From contig JADLBU010000094.1 in the NCBI GenBank assembly GCA_020847535.1, positions 1 to 64,000 on the forward strand: a stretch of 64,000 nucleotides of DNA, given 5' to 3'. Position numbers and translations under genes: made by a program. Of the stretch, positions 7,918-19,516 are shown piece by piece. Position 1 is the stretch's first letter, and each line of letters starts with the position of its first letter. This DNA comes from Phycisphaerales bacterium (GTDB taxonomy: Bacteria; Planctomycetota; Phycisphaerae; Phycisphaerales; UBA1924). The notes under the pieces were generated by a model. That model did no database searches, had not been told where the DNA came from, and worked only from the letters and a program-made list of their open reading frames with translations.

Positions 7918-8559
7918 ATGAGCACGATGGAACGAGACATTCTGATCAGTCGCGTGGTGGATGGCCTGGCCGGCGATGGGGACTGGAGCTCCCTCGAGCG
8001 GCTTGGTGAATCCGACCCGACGGTGTGGCGCGAGCTTGCGGTGGCCCAGCGGCAGCAGGCGATCCTGTTCGTCGCGGTGGATCGTGAGCTGCTCGCCGCC
8101 GATCGCGTGGATGCCCCCGATCTTCGTCCCTCGGTGATCAAGTTCCCGGGCGCGACGTGGAAGTGGACCGGGTGGGCCGCGGCGGCCGCGGTCGGGATGA
8201 TGTGGATCGCCGGCCGCAGCACGCTGAATCCGACGCTGCCCATTTCAACGTATGACAAGGCCCCGTATGGCGCGAGCTTCATGCCGGTCTCGCTGAGCTC
8301 GGAGGATTACCTCCAGCAGTACATCGATCGCGGCCGGCAGGATGGCGTGGTGGTGGGACAGATGGACAGCAAGCCCGTGGTTGAGCTTCGGCCGGTGCAG
8401 GTCGAGGGTGGAACGGCGTACGACGTCGTGTACGCCCGCGTGATCCTGGAGCGGACGCGGCTGCCGAATGTGTACCGATTGACGACCGATGAGTTTGGAT
8501 CGCAGATCCCGGTGCGGGCAAAGCTGCCGGAGAAGGTGCTCAAGCAGCCTCCGATGTAG
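7918..8559 (+). CDS. Probable membrane-anchored anti-sigma factor
   Basis: 213 residues from the ATG at 7918, with GGAAGGG about nine bases upstream. The first 75 residues are soluble and helical (ERDILISRVVDGLAGDGDW, then VWRELAVAQRQQAILF), similar in layout to planctomycete anti-sigma domains. One membrane helix follows at about residues 78-95 (WTGWAAAAAVGMMWIAG), then about 115 extracytoplasmic residues. The topology, the position after an ECF sigma gene and the start spacing support an anti-sigma role. No zinc-binding HxxxCxxC is present, so it is not a classical ZAS protein. The assignment is inference from context. Confidence 0.6.
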   Translation: MSTMERDILISRVVDGLAGDGDWSSLERLGESDPTVWRELAVAQRQQAILFVAVDRELLAADRVDAPDLRPSVIKFPGATWKWTGWAAAAAVGMMWIAGRSTLNPTLPISTYDKAPYGASFMPVSLSSEDYLQQYIDRGRQDGVVVGQMDSKPVVELRPVQVEGGTAYDVVYARVILERTRLPNVYRLTTDEFGSQIPVRAKLPEKVLKQPPM

Positions 8560-8700
8560 TCGGTATATGACGTTCTTTGAAGCGAGCCGGTGAAGGAAAC
8601 GTGCATCCGGCGCGTCCGAATGAGTGTGAGGGAGACGACGCGATCCGGGTGGGGCCCTTGAATGGGTCTGGATCGATTGACAAGGCAAGGAGTCGTGAAC

Positions 8701-10059
8701 ATGTTGAATTCGAATTCGCGGCGAAACGTGGACCGGCGCTGGCTGGCGGGTGCGGCGATGCTGGTGATTGCAGCGGGTGCGACCGCAGCGATGGCGCAGT
8801 CCGCCTCCTCCGGGCCGCAGGGCCAGGGCAGCAAGACTGAAGGCAAGGCATATAACTACGACCGCAAGCTCGGAACCAAAGCGGCTCGCACCGCTCAGCC
8901 CGATGGCACGACCTCAACCACGACAATCCACGACAGCACCGAAGACGGCCACAAGTACATGGTGAAGCTTGAGAACGGCGAAATCGTTCTCGCGCAGATC
9001 GATGGCGAAGTGGTCGCCGCCGATCGCGTCCGCACCATGAATGACAAGATCGAGCTCCTGGACGGCGATGGGAACGTCGTTCATACGCTGCCGCTGCCCG
9101 GCAACGCCGGCGTGATGACGACACCCGATGGCGCGGTGTGGTCGTTGAACATGAACCCGGGCCAGGGCGGCGCCTGGGCATTCCAGCCCGGCGACAAGGT
9201 CCCCGGCGTCGAGATGGCAAAGCCGCCGCCGGTGATGCTTGGCATCACGATGTCCGAGCCTGATGACGATGTCGCCAAGGAGCTTGGCGTGAAGCCCAGC
9301 GAGGCGATCCGGATCGACTCGGTGATCGACGGTCTGCCCGCCGGCGAGGCGGGGCTGAAAGAGGGCGATGTCATCCTGGCGATCGACGGCAACAAGCCAG
9401 TGAACCAGGAGAAGCTGCGCGAGATCCTGCGCGGCAAGAAGGCCGGGGATGTGATCAAGCTCACGGTCGCCAGCGATGGTGAGACCCAGGATGTCAAGAT
9501 CAAGCTCGCGGCGTACAACGCCGAGAAGCTCGGTCAGTTGGGCATGGCGTTCAATGTCGAGCCGGGCGAGAAGGGCGCCCAGACCTGGATGGGAGCCCAG
9601 AACTGGAAGGAACTGAGCGGCTCGCTCGAGGGCATGATCCACGAGCACATGGGCCAGCTCAGGCCCGCGATGGAAGAGGCCCGCCGCTCGATTGAAGAGG
9701 CGATCAAGGAACTCAGCGACGAGGCCGACATGAGCGCTGAGAAGGTCAAGGCCACGGCGCTGGAGGCTCTGAACGCCGCGCTGGCCAAGCTCAATGAGAA
9801 CGGCGATACGGCCAAGCTGTACGCGGACCAGTGGAGGCGATTTGCACCCAACAGCGCCCCCGGCGCCGGCTCGCGTCCGCAGGTGTACATCACGCCGATG
9901 CCCGGCGGCGCTGTCGCGGGCACGCACCCCGACGGGGCGCAGATGGAGCGTCTGAACAACGCCCTGGAGCGCATGGAGAAGCGTCTGGCGGAGCTCGAGG
10001 AGCGTCTGGATCGCCGTCAGCGCGAGGCCGAGCCGCGCGAGGCCCGTCCCCGCCGCTGA
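8701..10059 (+). CDS. Exported PDZ-domain protein
   Basis: 452 residues from the ATG at 8701, preceded by AAGGAG. A signal peptide (RRWLAGAAMLVIAAGATAAMAQ) is followed by a low-complexity linker. One PDZ domain lies at about residues 178-275, with DGLPAGEAGLKEGDVILAI and an intact ligand groove. The C-terminal 150 residues are strongly helical with coiled-coil character (RMEKRLAELEERLDRRQRE). There is no protease domain, so it is not DegP or RseP. As the third gene after a sigma/anti-sigma pair it may sense or scaffold unfolded envelope proteins; this is inference. A terminator follows. Confidence 0.85.
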   Translation: MLNSNSRRNVDRRWLAGAAMLVIAAGATAAMAQSASSGPQGQGSKTEGKAYNYDRKLGTKAARTAQPDGTTSTTTIHDSTEDGHKYMVKLENGEIVLAQIDGEVVAADRVRTMNDKIELLDGDGNVVHTLPLPGNAGVMTTPDGAVWSLNMNPGQGGAWAFQPGDKVPGVEMAKPPPVMLGITMSEPDDDVAKELGVKPSEAIRIDSVIDGLPAGEAGLKEGDVILAIDGNKPVNQEKLREILRGKKAGDVIKLTVASDGETQDVKIKLAAYNAEKLGQLGMAFNVEPGEKGAQTWMGAQNWKELSGSLEGMIHEHMGQLRPAMEEARRSIEEAIKELSDEADMSAEKVKATALEALNAALAKLNENGDTAKLYADQWRRFAPNSAPGAGSRPQVYITPMPGGAVAGTHPDGAQMERLNNALERMEKRLAELEERLDRRQREAEPREARPRR

Positions 10060-10088
10060 ATTCGGAACAAGTTTGCTATCCCCACCAG

Positions 10089-10126
10089 AGAGCCGCGGGT
10101 GTGTTGCCTGCGGCTCTTTGATTTTT
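10089..10126 (+). terminator. Rho-independent terminator
   Basis: AGAGCCGC pairs with GCGGCTCT around a 13-base loop, then TTTGATTTTT. It lies 30 bases after the PDZ gene and closes the sigma operon. Confidence 0.8.
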
Positions 10127-10350
10127 ATGTTGTGCAAAAGCGATGGGTATAACGCACGGGTTTATGAACATTCTAAACGCGATAATCAGGCAAACCGGCC
10201 TATGTAGACGCGGGAAGCAGTCAACTTATCGCGGCGGGCAATCGATGTGACCTAGGTTGCTCTCGTGCTAGTCCGTGATTAGACTCAACGCGTTAGAACA
10301 GCGGGCGCCGCTCGTGTCCCCGCTGCGTATCACGCGTTGAAAGGACTTTC

Positions 10351-10752
10351 ATGGGCAGAAAAGCAGGTTCGGGTGGGGGGTTGCGTCGCATGTCTATCCG
10401 GGATCTTCACGCCGAGATCCGTCGCCGGGAGCGCGTCACCTCCGGCCTCATCCGCCGCCGCAACAAGCTGGCCGCCAAGCTCGCAGCGCTGGATGCCCAG
10501 ATCAGGAGTCACGGCGTCTCGGTCGGAGGCGGCGGCGGCGGCACAAGGCCGCGCAACGAGATGAATCTGGTCGAATCGCTCGCCAAGGTGCTCAAGGGCA
10601 AGACCCTCTCGGTCACCGATGCCGCCGAGGCCGTGCAGGCCGCCGGGTACAAGACCAGCGCTGAAAACTTCAGGACCATCGTCAACCAGGCCCTGATCAA
10701 GAACAACAAGGTCTTCAAGAAGATCGATCGCGGTCAGTACACCGCGGCCTGA
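10351..10752 (+). CDS. Small two-part protein: basic coiled coil plus winged-helix-like domain
   Basis: 133 residues with AAAGGA before the ATG. The N-terminal half is basic and helical (IRDLHAEIRRRERVTSGLI), a glycine tract (GGGGGG) links it to a C-terminal domain with LAKVLKGKTLSVTDAAEAV and FRTIVNQALIKNNKVFKKI, ending in DRGQYTAA. The second part has the helix, helix, beta-hairpin pattern of a HARE-HTH or winged-helix domain that I recall as common in small planctomycete proteins. A nucleic-acid-binding role is plausible, but no specific function can be given. The gene stands alone, followed by a strong bidirectional terminator. Confidence 0.75.
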   Translation: MGRKAGSGGGLRRMSIRDLHAEIRRRERVTSGLIRRRNKLAAKLAALDAQIRSHGVSVGGGGGGTRPRNEMNLVESLAKVLKGKTLSVTDAAEAVQAAGYKTSAENFRTIVNQALIKNNKVFKKIDRGQYTAA

Positions 10753-10833
10753 TCGCTCAGGGCAGCGCGGTCGACAAGGCCGAGCCGTGCCCGGCCGCGA
10801 CACGAGGCGGCCCGACATTGCTTCACAAAGAAA

Positions 10834-10866
10834 AACGAGCGTTGCGCCCGGCGCAACGCTCGTTCT
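10834..10866. terminator. Bidirectional terminator between convergent genes
   Basis: AACGAGCGTTGCGC pairs with GCGCAACGCTCGTT around a three-base loop, with an A-run on the left and T-rich bases on the right. It serves the winged-helix gene and the lipoprotein gene that converge here. Confidence 0.88.
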
Positions 10867-10902
10867 GCTTTTCCTTGAGCCTGTACGGCGCGGATCCCCG
10901 AA

Positions 10903-11193
10903 TCAGCGGCGGAACTGCGTGGGGGACAGCCGCGAGGGCCGGTCCAAGAGCCAGAACCGACCCATGTCCTCGTTGAACATGCGGCCGTTCTCATCCATCG
11001 TTACCGCGATCGTGTTGTCCATATCCACCCGGCGCTGGTGCAGCGTGTCGAGCTCGGGGGTCGCGTTGTCCCGGATCTCGGCGGCGGCCTCGTAGCTGTA
11101 GTCCTGGTGCCCGCAGCCTCCGACCAGCAGCGAGAGAGCCGCCATCGAGGCCAGACCGAATGTACCGCGAACCGTTGAGCGGTTGATCGACAT
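10903..11193 (-). CDS. Small lipoprotein of unknown function
   Basis: 96 residues from the ATG at 11193, with AGGAG nine bases upstream. The lipobox LVGGC follows a short signal peptide (GLASMAALSLLVGG), so the mature protein should start at cysteine 25 or so and be lipid-anchored. The remaining 70 residues are charged and probably helical (EAAAEIRDNATPELDTLHQRR), with a conserved-looking end NEDMGRFWLLDRPSRLSP. I do not recognise the family. No membrane helix follows. It converges on the terminator at 10834-10866, and the YjfB-like gene diverges from it upstream. Confidence 0.8.
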   Translation of the reverse strand: MSINRSTVRGTFGLASMAALSLLVGGCGHQDYSYEAAAEIRDNATPELDTLHQRRVDMDNTIAVTMDENGRMFNEDMGRFWLLDRPSRLSPTQFRR

Positions 11194-11333
11194 ACCCAGT
11201 ACTCCTGAAGTCACGTGGTTATAACCCGCCAACCGACAGGCGTCAAATCAAACCCCCAGCGAACGGCCGCTCAAATCGTATTTTGTTTGGATCCACGCAC
11301 AAGTGGTAAGCCGATTGCGTCGACAATACCGGT

Positions 11334-11537
11334 ATGGATTCCATCGGCTCAATAGCGGCAAGCCGCGGGTCGGGCGGCACCGGCTACGCAATCTCGATTG
11401 CGGTCGCCAAGAAGGCTCTGGATGCGATCCGGATGCAGGGGGATCAGGCGATCCAGATGATCGCTGCCGCCGCCGAAATGACCCCGGGATCCTCGGCGAC
11501 CGACCAAAGCACGAACCAGATCGACCACTACGCCTGA
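11334..11537 (+). CDS. YjfB-family small protein (putative motility protein)
   Basis: 67 residues. The pattern of a short N-terminus, then AISIAVAKKALDAIRMQGDQ and a flexible polar tail, fits the YjfB_motility family (PF14070), whose members have about 60 residues and a central helix with the V/AKKALD motif. The function of the family is not established; some members are linked to motility genes, but no flagellar gene lies here. It diverges from the lipoprotein gene with 140 bases between. Confidence 0.7.
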   Translation: MDSIGSIAASRGSGGTGYAISIAVAKKALDAIRMQGDQAIQMIAAAAEMTPGSSATDQSTNQIDHYA

Positions 11538-11718
11538 CCCAGCGGCCCCACGGGTGTCAGATCGACAGTGCGGCAGGGGTGGGGGTGTTCATCCCAAGTT
11601 CATAGGGCGGAATCAGCCCCCGGGAGGCCTGGAAAGGGCCCCAGGGCTGCGGCGCGCCGCTTGCATAGTCCTTTTCCAGGCATTCCCTTGGGGGAGCGCC
11701 CCGGAAGGACAGGTTCCC

Positions 11719-14400
<2,682 letters not shown>

Positions 14401-14480
14401 GTGTTGATGATGCCGGGCATGAGGTCCGCGGCACGGAGGTTTCACGCGGGCTGCACGGCCGTGGGCGCTGGTGAAAGAAG

Positions 14481-14699
14481 ATGAAAAAGCCGGGTGAACA
14501 TGTTGTGGTCGGGCCGGTGGTGGAGCTCCCGCCTGCGAACTGGCCCGTGACGCCCAGCAAGGGATTGCTGGTGTTCATGCGCATGAGCGGCCTGCATGCC
14601 GAGCAGCGCAGGCGCCCTGCGCCCGGTCCGTTTGAGGAGTTCCGCCTGGTGACGATCCGCGGGCGCTTCCCGCGGCGTGATCGCCAGCGCCCGCGGTGA
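14481..14699 (+). CDS. Small hypothetical protein
   Basis: 72 residues starting MKKPGEHVVVGPVVELPP and ending RRDRQRPR. GAAAGAAG lies a few bases before the ATG, and third codon positions are almost all G or C, as in neighbouring genes. There is no signal peptide or recognised motif; the centre is SKGLLVFMRMSGLHAEQRR. It lies between clpB and the convergent GH78 gene. I cannot assign a function; coding status rests on codon bias and start signal. Confidence 0.45.
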   Translation: MKKPGEHVVVGPVVELPPANWPVTPSKGLLVFMRMSGLHAEQRRRPAPGPFEEFRLVTIRGRFPRRDRQRPR

Positions 14700-14704
14700 A
14701 TGTG

Positions 14705-17083
14705 TCAAGGCATCTTGCAGGTCAGCCGCGTATGTCCCGCGGCAGCCGCTCGCACCGTCCCGTCGGGAAGCACGATCTGGGCCTCGATGCCAGCGGGAAC
14801 CAGGCACTCAAACGTGAACTCACCCAGGTGCGAGTTCCACTGCACGGAGATCTGGCCCGCGGGGCTCGCGAAATCGGCGCTTGCGGTGGTGATCGCGTTG
14901 ACATCGCGATCGGTCGTGCGCGAGGGCGGCTGCGGGGCGATCAGGATCTTCTTCCATCCGATCGAGCCCGGCTGCTGACGGATGCCGCAGACGTAGGCGT
15001 GGTGCCACTCCATGAGGTGGCCAAGCATCAGGTGGTTGAGGCTGTCACCGGTTCCCTTGCGGCCATCCCAGCTCTCGGGAAGCGTGGTGAGGCCCGACTT
15101 GATCATGGCGCCGTAGGAGGCAACCTGGTCGCGGTTGTAGATTCGGTGGAGAAGATCCCCGCGATTGTTCTCGGCGAGCGCGCGGATGAGGAAGATGTGG
15201 AGAACCTCGCCGGGCGTCTGTTGGTATCCGCGTTTCTCGAGATCATCGACGATTCCTTGCAAGACCGCAGGCCGATCTTCCTTCGGGCATAGACCCAGGC
15301 ACAGGGCCATCGAGTTGCCGGCCTGGCAGGAACCGCCGTTCTTGATGGTCTTGGTTGTCGGGTCGTAGAAGCGCTGCATGAACGCCGCGCGCGTCGATTC
15401 GTGCATCTTGCGGTACTTGGCCAGGTCGTCGGACTTGCCCAGGACCTCGGCGATCTTGCAGAGCGTGTCGGTCCCGTAGATCCAGATCGCGGTCGCCGAC
15501 ACTTCGGCGGGCGTCCATTGCGAGGGGCCGTTGCCCTTGCCGTGGCCGAAGTCGTACCAGTCCCCGAGGTTGGTGGTGATAATGCCATCCTTGGCGGTCG
15601 ATGCGAGGTAATCGATGTAGCGGCGGGCGCAGTCATAGCTCTCCTCGAGGATCACGCGATCCCCGTACCATTCATAGAGATGCCAGGGCACGAGCACGCT
15701 GGAGATCGCCCACTCGGGGGCATCGTTGTACGTGTCGTGGCGCGGCCGGCCGACCAGGTACCACGGCGCGTTGGTGGGGATGAAACCATCATCCTTCCCG
15801 CCGGTCGTCTGGGCGTCGCGCATGTCGCGGCAGACCTTGCGGAACCAGCCGTGGATGTCGTGACGATAGGAGATCGAGCGGGCCATGTGCCAGTTCTGCT
15901 CCAGCCAGCCGTTCTTTTCACGGTGCGGGCAGTCGGTGGGCACATGGGCCATGTTTGACCGGATCGCCCAGTCGATAATCCGCGCTGCGCCGTTGTGGAG
16001 ATCGCTGTTGGATTCGAACTCGCCGACGATGGGGCAATCGACGCGGGTGTGGACCTGTTCGAGCGACCTGATGACGGGGAGGTTGTCGGGGTTGGGCTCG
16101 CCGTCGGGGACCGCGCCCTGGACCTCGACGAGCTGTGCGCCGACGTAACAGAAGATGACCTGGTGCGATTCGGATCCAGCGCTGCGCTTCGTGTAGTCGT
16201 GCCAGATGTCCTTCTTCGTGCCCCATGTGTACGTGAACTTGACCCGGCCGGCGTCATCCATGTACTCGCAGGGCTTGAAGCGGATGCGATCCCCTGCCTT
16301 GCCGCCATCGACGGTGAACCGCAGGAGGGCCGAGCAGTTTTGCGGGAAGATGTAGGTGTGGATCCCCGGCGCCGGGTTCTTGATCTCGGTCGGCGCAAAG
16401 ACATCGAAGGCCCTGATGCCGGGCGCGGGGCTGGGGGCCAGCGCAGCGGTTCGCGGGGGCGCGATGCGGACCGGCTTCCAGGCGCTGTCATCGAAGCCTG
16501 GTGAATCCCAGCCTGGCTGGATGAGCCGGGCGTCGAAGTCCTCGCCGGCGTAGATGTTGGAGTAGACGATCGGGCTGTCGGCCCACTTCCACTGGTCATC
16601 CGAGGCGATCACATGTTCTCCGGCAGGCGTCTGGATCCTGGCGGCAAGCCAGAGCAGGTGCGGCTCTCCGGCCGAGAAATCGGGCATCGCATCGGTCTTG
16701 GTGAAGCGCTGCGGATCGTTTGCGGGGCCCACCCACCAAAACGAGTTGCCGAGGGTGACGGCGAGCACGTTCTCGCCGGGGCGCAACAGCGGCCCAAGGT
16801 CAAAGTCCTGGTAGTAGAGGGTCTTGTCGTACTGCGACCAGGCCTGGTTGATGATGGTGTCCCCGACAATCTTCCCGTTGCAGCGCAGCTCGTAGTGGCC
16901 CAGGCCGACGATGCGGACCGTTGCGCTCGTGGCATCCGCGGGGAGGGTGAACTCCCGGCGGAGCTGTGGGCACGGCGCGGCGGACCGAGATTCAGTTGGC
17001 GCGATCCACTGAGGCTGGGCGGCGGCGGGTGAGGCAAGAAGGAAAGCACAGAGCGCAAGAACCGGGCCGGTCGTGGTGTGCAT
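14705..17083 (-). CDS. Exported GH78 alpha-L-rhamnosidase-like glycoside hydrolase
   Basis: 792 residues from the ATG at 17083, with a signal peptide ending SPAAAQ. An N-terminal beta domain of the Bac_rhamnosid_N type (LGHYELRCNGKIVGDTIINQ) and a second beta domain (NPAPGIHTYIFPQNCSALLR) precede the alpha/alpha barrel, which holds PTDCPHREKNGWLEQN, NLGDWYDFGHGKGNG and GDSLNHLMLGHLMEWHHAYV. GH78 enzymes invert terminal alpha-L-rhamnose from plant or bacterial glycans. The acidic residues of the DCPHRE and the GDWYDF segments fit the family's active site. No transporter or regulator is adjacent. A beta-sandwich C domain ends the protein. Confidence 0.9.
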   Translation of the reverse strand: MHTTTGPVLALCAFLLASPAAAQPQWIAPTESRSAAPCPQLRREFTLPADATSATVRIVGLGHYELRCNGKIVGDTIINQAWSQYDKTLYYQDFDLGPLLRPGENVLAVTLGNSFWWVGPANDPQRFTKTDAMPDFSAGEPHLLWLAARIQTPAGEHVIASDDQWKWADSPIVYSNIYAGEDFDARLIQPGWDSPGFDDSAWKPVRIAPPRTAALAPSPAPGIRAFDVFAPTEIKNPAPGIHTYIFPQNCSALLRFTVDGGKAGDRIRFKPCEYMDDAGRVKFTYTWGTKKDIWHDYTKRSAGSESHQVIFCYVGAQLVEVQGAVPDGEPNPDNLPVIRSLEQVHTRVDCPIVGEFESNSDLHNGAARIIDWAIRSNMAHVPTDCPHREKNGWLEQNWHMARSISYRHDIHGWFRKVCRDMRDAQTTGGKDDGFIPTNAPWYLVGRPRHDTYNDAPEWAISSVLVPWHLYEWYGDRVILEESYDCARRYIDYLASTAKDGIITTNLGDWYDFGHGKGNGPSQWTPAEVSATAIWIYGTDTLCKIAEVLGKSDDLAKYRKMHESTRAAFMQRFYDPTTKTIKNGGSCQAGNSMALCLGLCPKEDRPAVLQGIVDDLEKRGYQQTPGEVLHIFLIRALAENNRGDLLHRIYNRDQVASYGAMIKSGLTTLPESWDGRKGTGDSLNHLMLGHLMEWHHAYVCGIRQQPGSIGWKKILIAPQPPSRTTDRDVNAITTASADFASPAGQISVQWNSHLGEFTFECLVPAGIEAQIVLPDGTVRAAAAGHTRLTCKMP

Positions 17084-17451
17084 GGCGTCAACGTACCACG
17101 CAGCCTGGCGGCGTGCCCTGTACAAGAAACGCCGCCCGACGGGAAGCGCGCACAACGCGTGCTTGTCCAAGGCCGGATCAGCGTCGACGGCGGGCGCCTG
17201 AGATCATCGCGTGCAAGACGATTCTGGCTGCGGCCTGCCGCCCTGCGCTCAAGCCGGCGATCGATGTGCGGCGAGATACAAACCCACACCAAACACCGGT
17301 CGGCGGCAAGAAGCGGTTTGGGCGCCTGCGGTGGTTTGCGAAGCGCAAGGGCATCGCTAAGAGGGTGTCGGGGGTCATCGAGTTGCGGCACGAGGGCTGG
17401 AAGTCTTGATAGAGTGGATGTTCTGTCGGCAGGCGATTTCGGAGGACACCC
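17084..17451. other. Divergent promoter region, no secure gene
   Basis: 368 bases between the divergent GH78 and phosphoesterase genes. A plus-strand open frame ends at 17409 with a basic, G/C-third-position stretch (KKRFGRLRWFAKRKGIAKRV), but it has no credible start codon. Nothing else was recognised. Confidence 0.4.
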
Positions 17452-18432
17452 ATGATGCAGTCAGGCGATCCATCCAGGCGGCAGTTGCTTCAGGGCTTGG
17501 GGGCGGCAGCGGTCTTGTCCGCGCTTCCGTGGAAGGCAGGAGCCCAGCCCGCTCAAGCGCCCGCGCCCCAGGGGCGCAAGCGCTCGCTGCGGCTCGCGCA
17601 CATGACCGATATGCACATTCAGCCCGAACGCAACGCGGTCGCGGGTGTCGCGGCGTGTCTACAACACGCCCAGTCGCTCAAGGATCCGCCGGCGATGATC
17701 CTGACCGGCGGTGACCACGTGATGGATGCCTTCGATGAGCCCTTCGACCGGGCCGATCTTCAGTGGAAGCTCCTGTGCAAGACGTTCAAGGATGAGAACT
17801 CACTGCCGGTCCACTACTGTCTGGGCAACCACGACATCTGGGGTTGGAACAAGCCAAAGAGCAAGACGGTGGGGACGGAGGCGGGGTGGGGCAAGACCAT
17901 GTCCCTCGATCGCCTGGAGATGAAGAAGCCCTATTACGCGATCGATGCGGGAGGATGGCACCTGGTGGTGCTCGACAGCGTGCGGACGGATCCCGACGAC
18001 CCTTCGGGGTATGTCGGCGGGCTTGACGATGAGCAGTTTGAGTGGCTCAAGGCAGACCTGGCCGCCCACAGCGCCGCCAACACGCTGATGCTCACCCACA
18101 TCCCGATTCTCTCGGTGTCGGTGCTGGATGCCAAGACCGCCAAGGGTGGGGACATGAAGGTCGGCGGAGGCGTGATCTTCACCGATTGGCCGCGGATCAA
18201 GGGCCTTTTTGCCGCCAACCCTCAGGTCAAGTGCGTCATCAGCGGCCACATGCACCGCATCGATCGCTGCGAATTCCGGGGCGTCACACACCTGTGCAAC
18301 GGCGCGGTCTGCGGCAACTGGTGGAAGGGCAAGCACCACGAGACCGCCGAGGGGTACGCCCTGGTGGATCTGTTTGACGATGGCAGCGTGGAGCGGACCT
18401 ATGTGGAGTACGGCTGGAAGGCCGAGAAATAG
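17452..18432 (+). CDS. Tat-exported calcineurin-like metallophosphoesterase
   Basis: 326 residues. The N-terminus has a twin-arginine signal (SRRQLLQGLGAAAVLSALPW). The metallophosphoesterase metal ligands are in order: HMTDMH, GGDH, GNHD, the later THIP histidine and GHMHR. This dinuclear-metal fold acts on phosphomono- or diesters; the closest pattern is the purple-acid or CpdA-like group, but the substrate cannot be read from sequence. GGAGGACACC precedes the ATG. The Tat signal matches the tatC gene in this window. The aminotransferase gene begins 55 bases downstream on the same strand. Confidence 0.9.
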   Translation: MMQSGDPSRRQLLQGLGAAAVLSALPWKAGAQPAQAPAPQGRKRSLRLAHMTDMHIQPERNAVAGVAACLQHAQSLKDPPAMILTGGDHVMDAFDEPFDRADLQWKLLCKTFKDENSLPVHYCLGNHDIWGWNKPKSKTVGTEAGWGKTMSLDRLEMKKPYYAIDAGGWHLVVLDSVRTDPDDPSGYVGGLDDEQFEWLKADLAAHSAANTLMLTHIPILSVSVLDAKTAKGGDMKVGGGVIFTDWPRIKGLFAANPQVKCVISGHMHRIDRCEFRGVTHLCNGAVCGNWWKGKHHETAEGYALVDLFDDGSVERTYVEYGWKAEK

Positions 18433-18487
18433 CCTCGCCAAGGCCGTAGGTGATCGCATCAGCCATCGGCCGGGTCAATGATCGGGG

Positions 18488-19489
18488 ATGACGGCGATCT
18501 TCCTCAACGGGCGATTCGTGCAGGCAGGCGAGGCGATGCTGCCGGCGTTCGATGCCGGCTTTCAGCACGGCATCGGTCTCTTCGAGACCATGACGGGCGG
18601 CGTGTCCGAGTCAGGCCCCTGGATCTTCATGCTCGAAGCGCACATCGAGCGCCTGGAGAGATCGGCGCGCGAGCTTGGGCTGAGCGTCACGCTGCGGGCG
18701 CCGGCGCTCGCGGATGCGGCGATCGAAACAGTCCGGCGCAGCGGTCTGTCGCGGTCACGGGTTCGCCTGACGATCACGGGCGGAGACTTGAACATGCTGG
18801 CATCGGGCCGCGATGAAACTGCCCCCCGTGAGCACCACCCGACCGTGCTTGTGTCGGCCCAACCCGCGACCAACTACCCCGCCGAGATGTTCGAGCGCGG
18901 GGTCGCGGTCGTGATCGCCGACTACAAGACCAACCCGCTTGATCCGTTCGCCGGGCACAAGACGCTCAACTACTGGCCGCGCCTGCGCGAGCTTCAGATC
19001 GCCGCCGGCCGGCGAGCCGCCGAGGCCCTCGTCTTCCAGGTGACCAACCATCTCGCCGGTGGGTGCGTGAGCAATGCGATCCTCGTCAAGGATGATCGCC
19101 TGCTGACGCCGATCGCACGCGGAGAGGAAGCGGCCTGCACACCGCCAGGCAGCGGAGCGGGTGCTTCCGAGCCGGCCTCCGGGGCAGTGATGAGCAGTGG
19201 GGGCGGAAGTGGGGGGGTGGCGATCCCCAGCCCGGTGCTGCCCGGCATCATGCGAGAGTGGGTGCTGGAATGGGCCAACGAGAACCGGATCCCCGTCGTT
19301 CGCCGGATGCTGACGATCGATGATGTCCTGGGCGCGGATGAAGTGCTCCTGACCAACAGCAGCTGGGGCGTCCTTCCGGTGGTGAAGGTCGAGGCCGAGG
19401 CAATCGGAGTTGGCATCGGCGGACCGATCGGCAAGGAGCTGGTCGCCGCGTGGGGTCGGTCGCTGGAGGAAGCAGCGGACGCGATGTGA
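18488..19489 (+). CDS. Class IV (branched-chain/ADC lyase-type) PLP aminotransferase
   Basis: 333 residues. The fold-type IV pattern is clear: FDAGFQHGIGLFETM near the N-terminus, the PLP lysine in AGHKTLNYWPRL, and TNSSWGVLPVVKVE near the C-terminus. It matches the ilvE, pabC and D-amino-acid aminotransferase superfamily; the specific substrate is undetermined. About 30 Gly/Ser/Ala-rich residues (from EEAACTPPGSGAG to GGGSGG) are inserted before the conserved PVLPGIMREWVLEW segment, lengthening it beyond the usual 280-300 residues. Confidence 0.88.
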   Translation: MTAIFLNGRFVQAGEAMLPAFDAGFQHGIGLFETMTGGVSESGPWIFMLEAHIERLERSARELGLSVTLRAPALADAAIETVRRSGLSRSRVRLTITGGDLNMLASGRDETAPREHHPTVLVSAQPATNYPAEMFERGVAVVIADYKTNPLDPFAGHKTLNYWPRLRELQIAAGRRAAEALVFQVTNHLAGGCVSNAILVKDDRLLTPIARGEEAACTPPGSGAGASEPASGAVMSSGGGSGGVAIPSPVLPGIMREWVLEWANENRIPVVRRMLTIDDVLGADEVLLTNSSWGVLPVVKVEAEAIGVGIGGPIGKELVAAWGRSLEEAADAM

Positions 19490-19516
19490 ACTAGGCGCGG
19501 GGCGGGGTTGCCTGAA

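Noticed and set aside
17160-17409. Plus-strand frame ending EGWKS upstream of the phosphoesterase
   Set aside because: Reasonable codon bias, but no start codon or ribosome-binding site; may be a fragment or chance frame.
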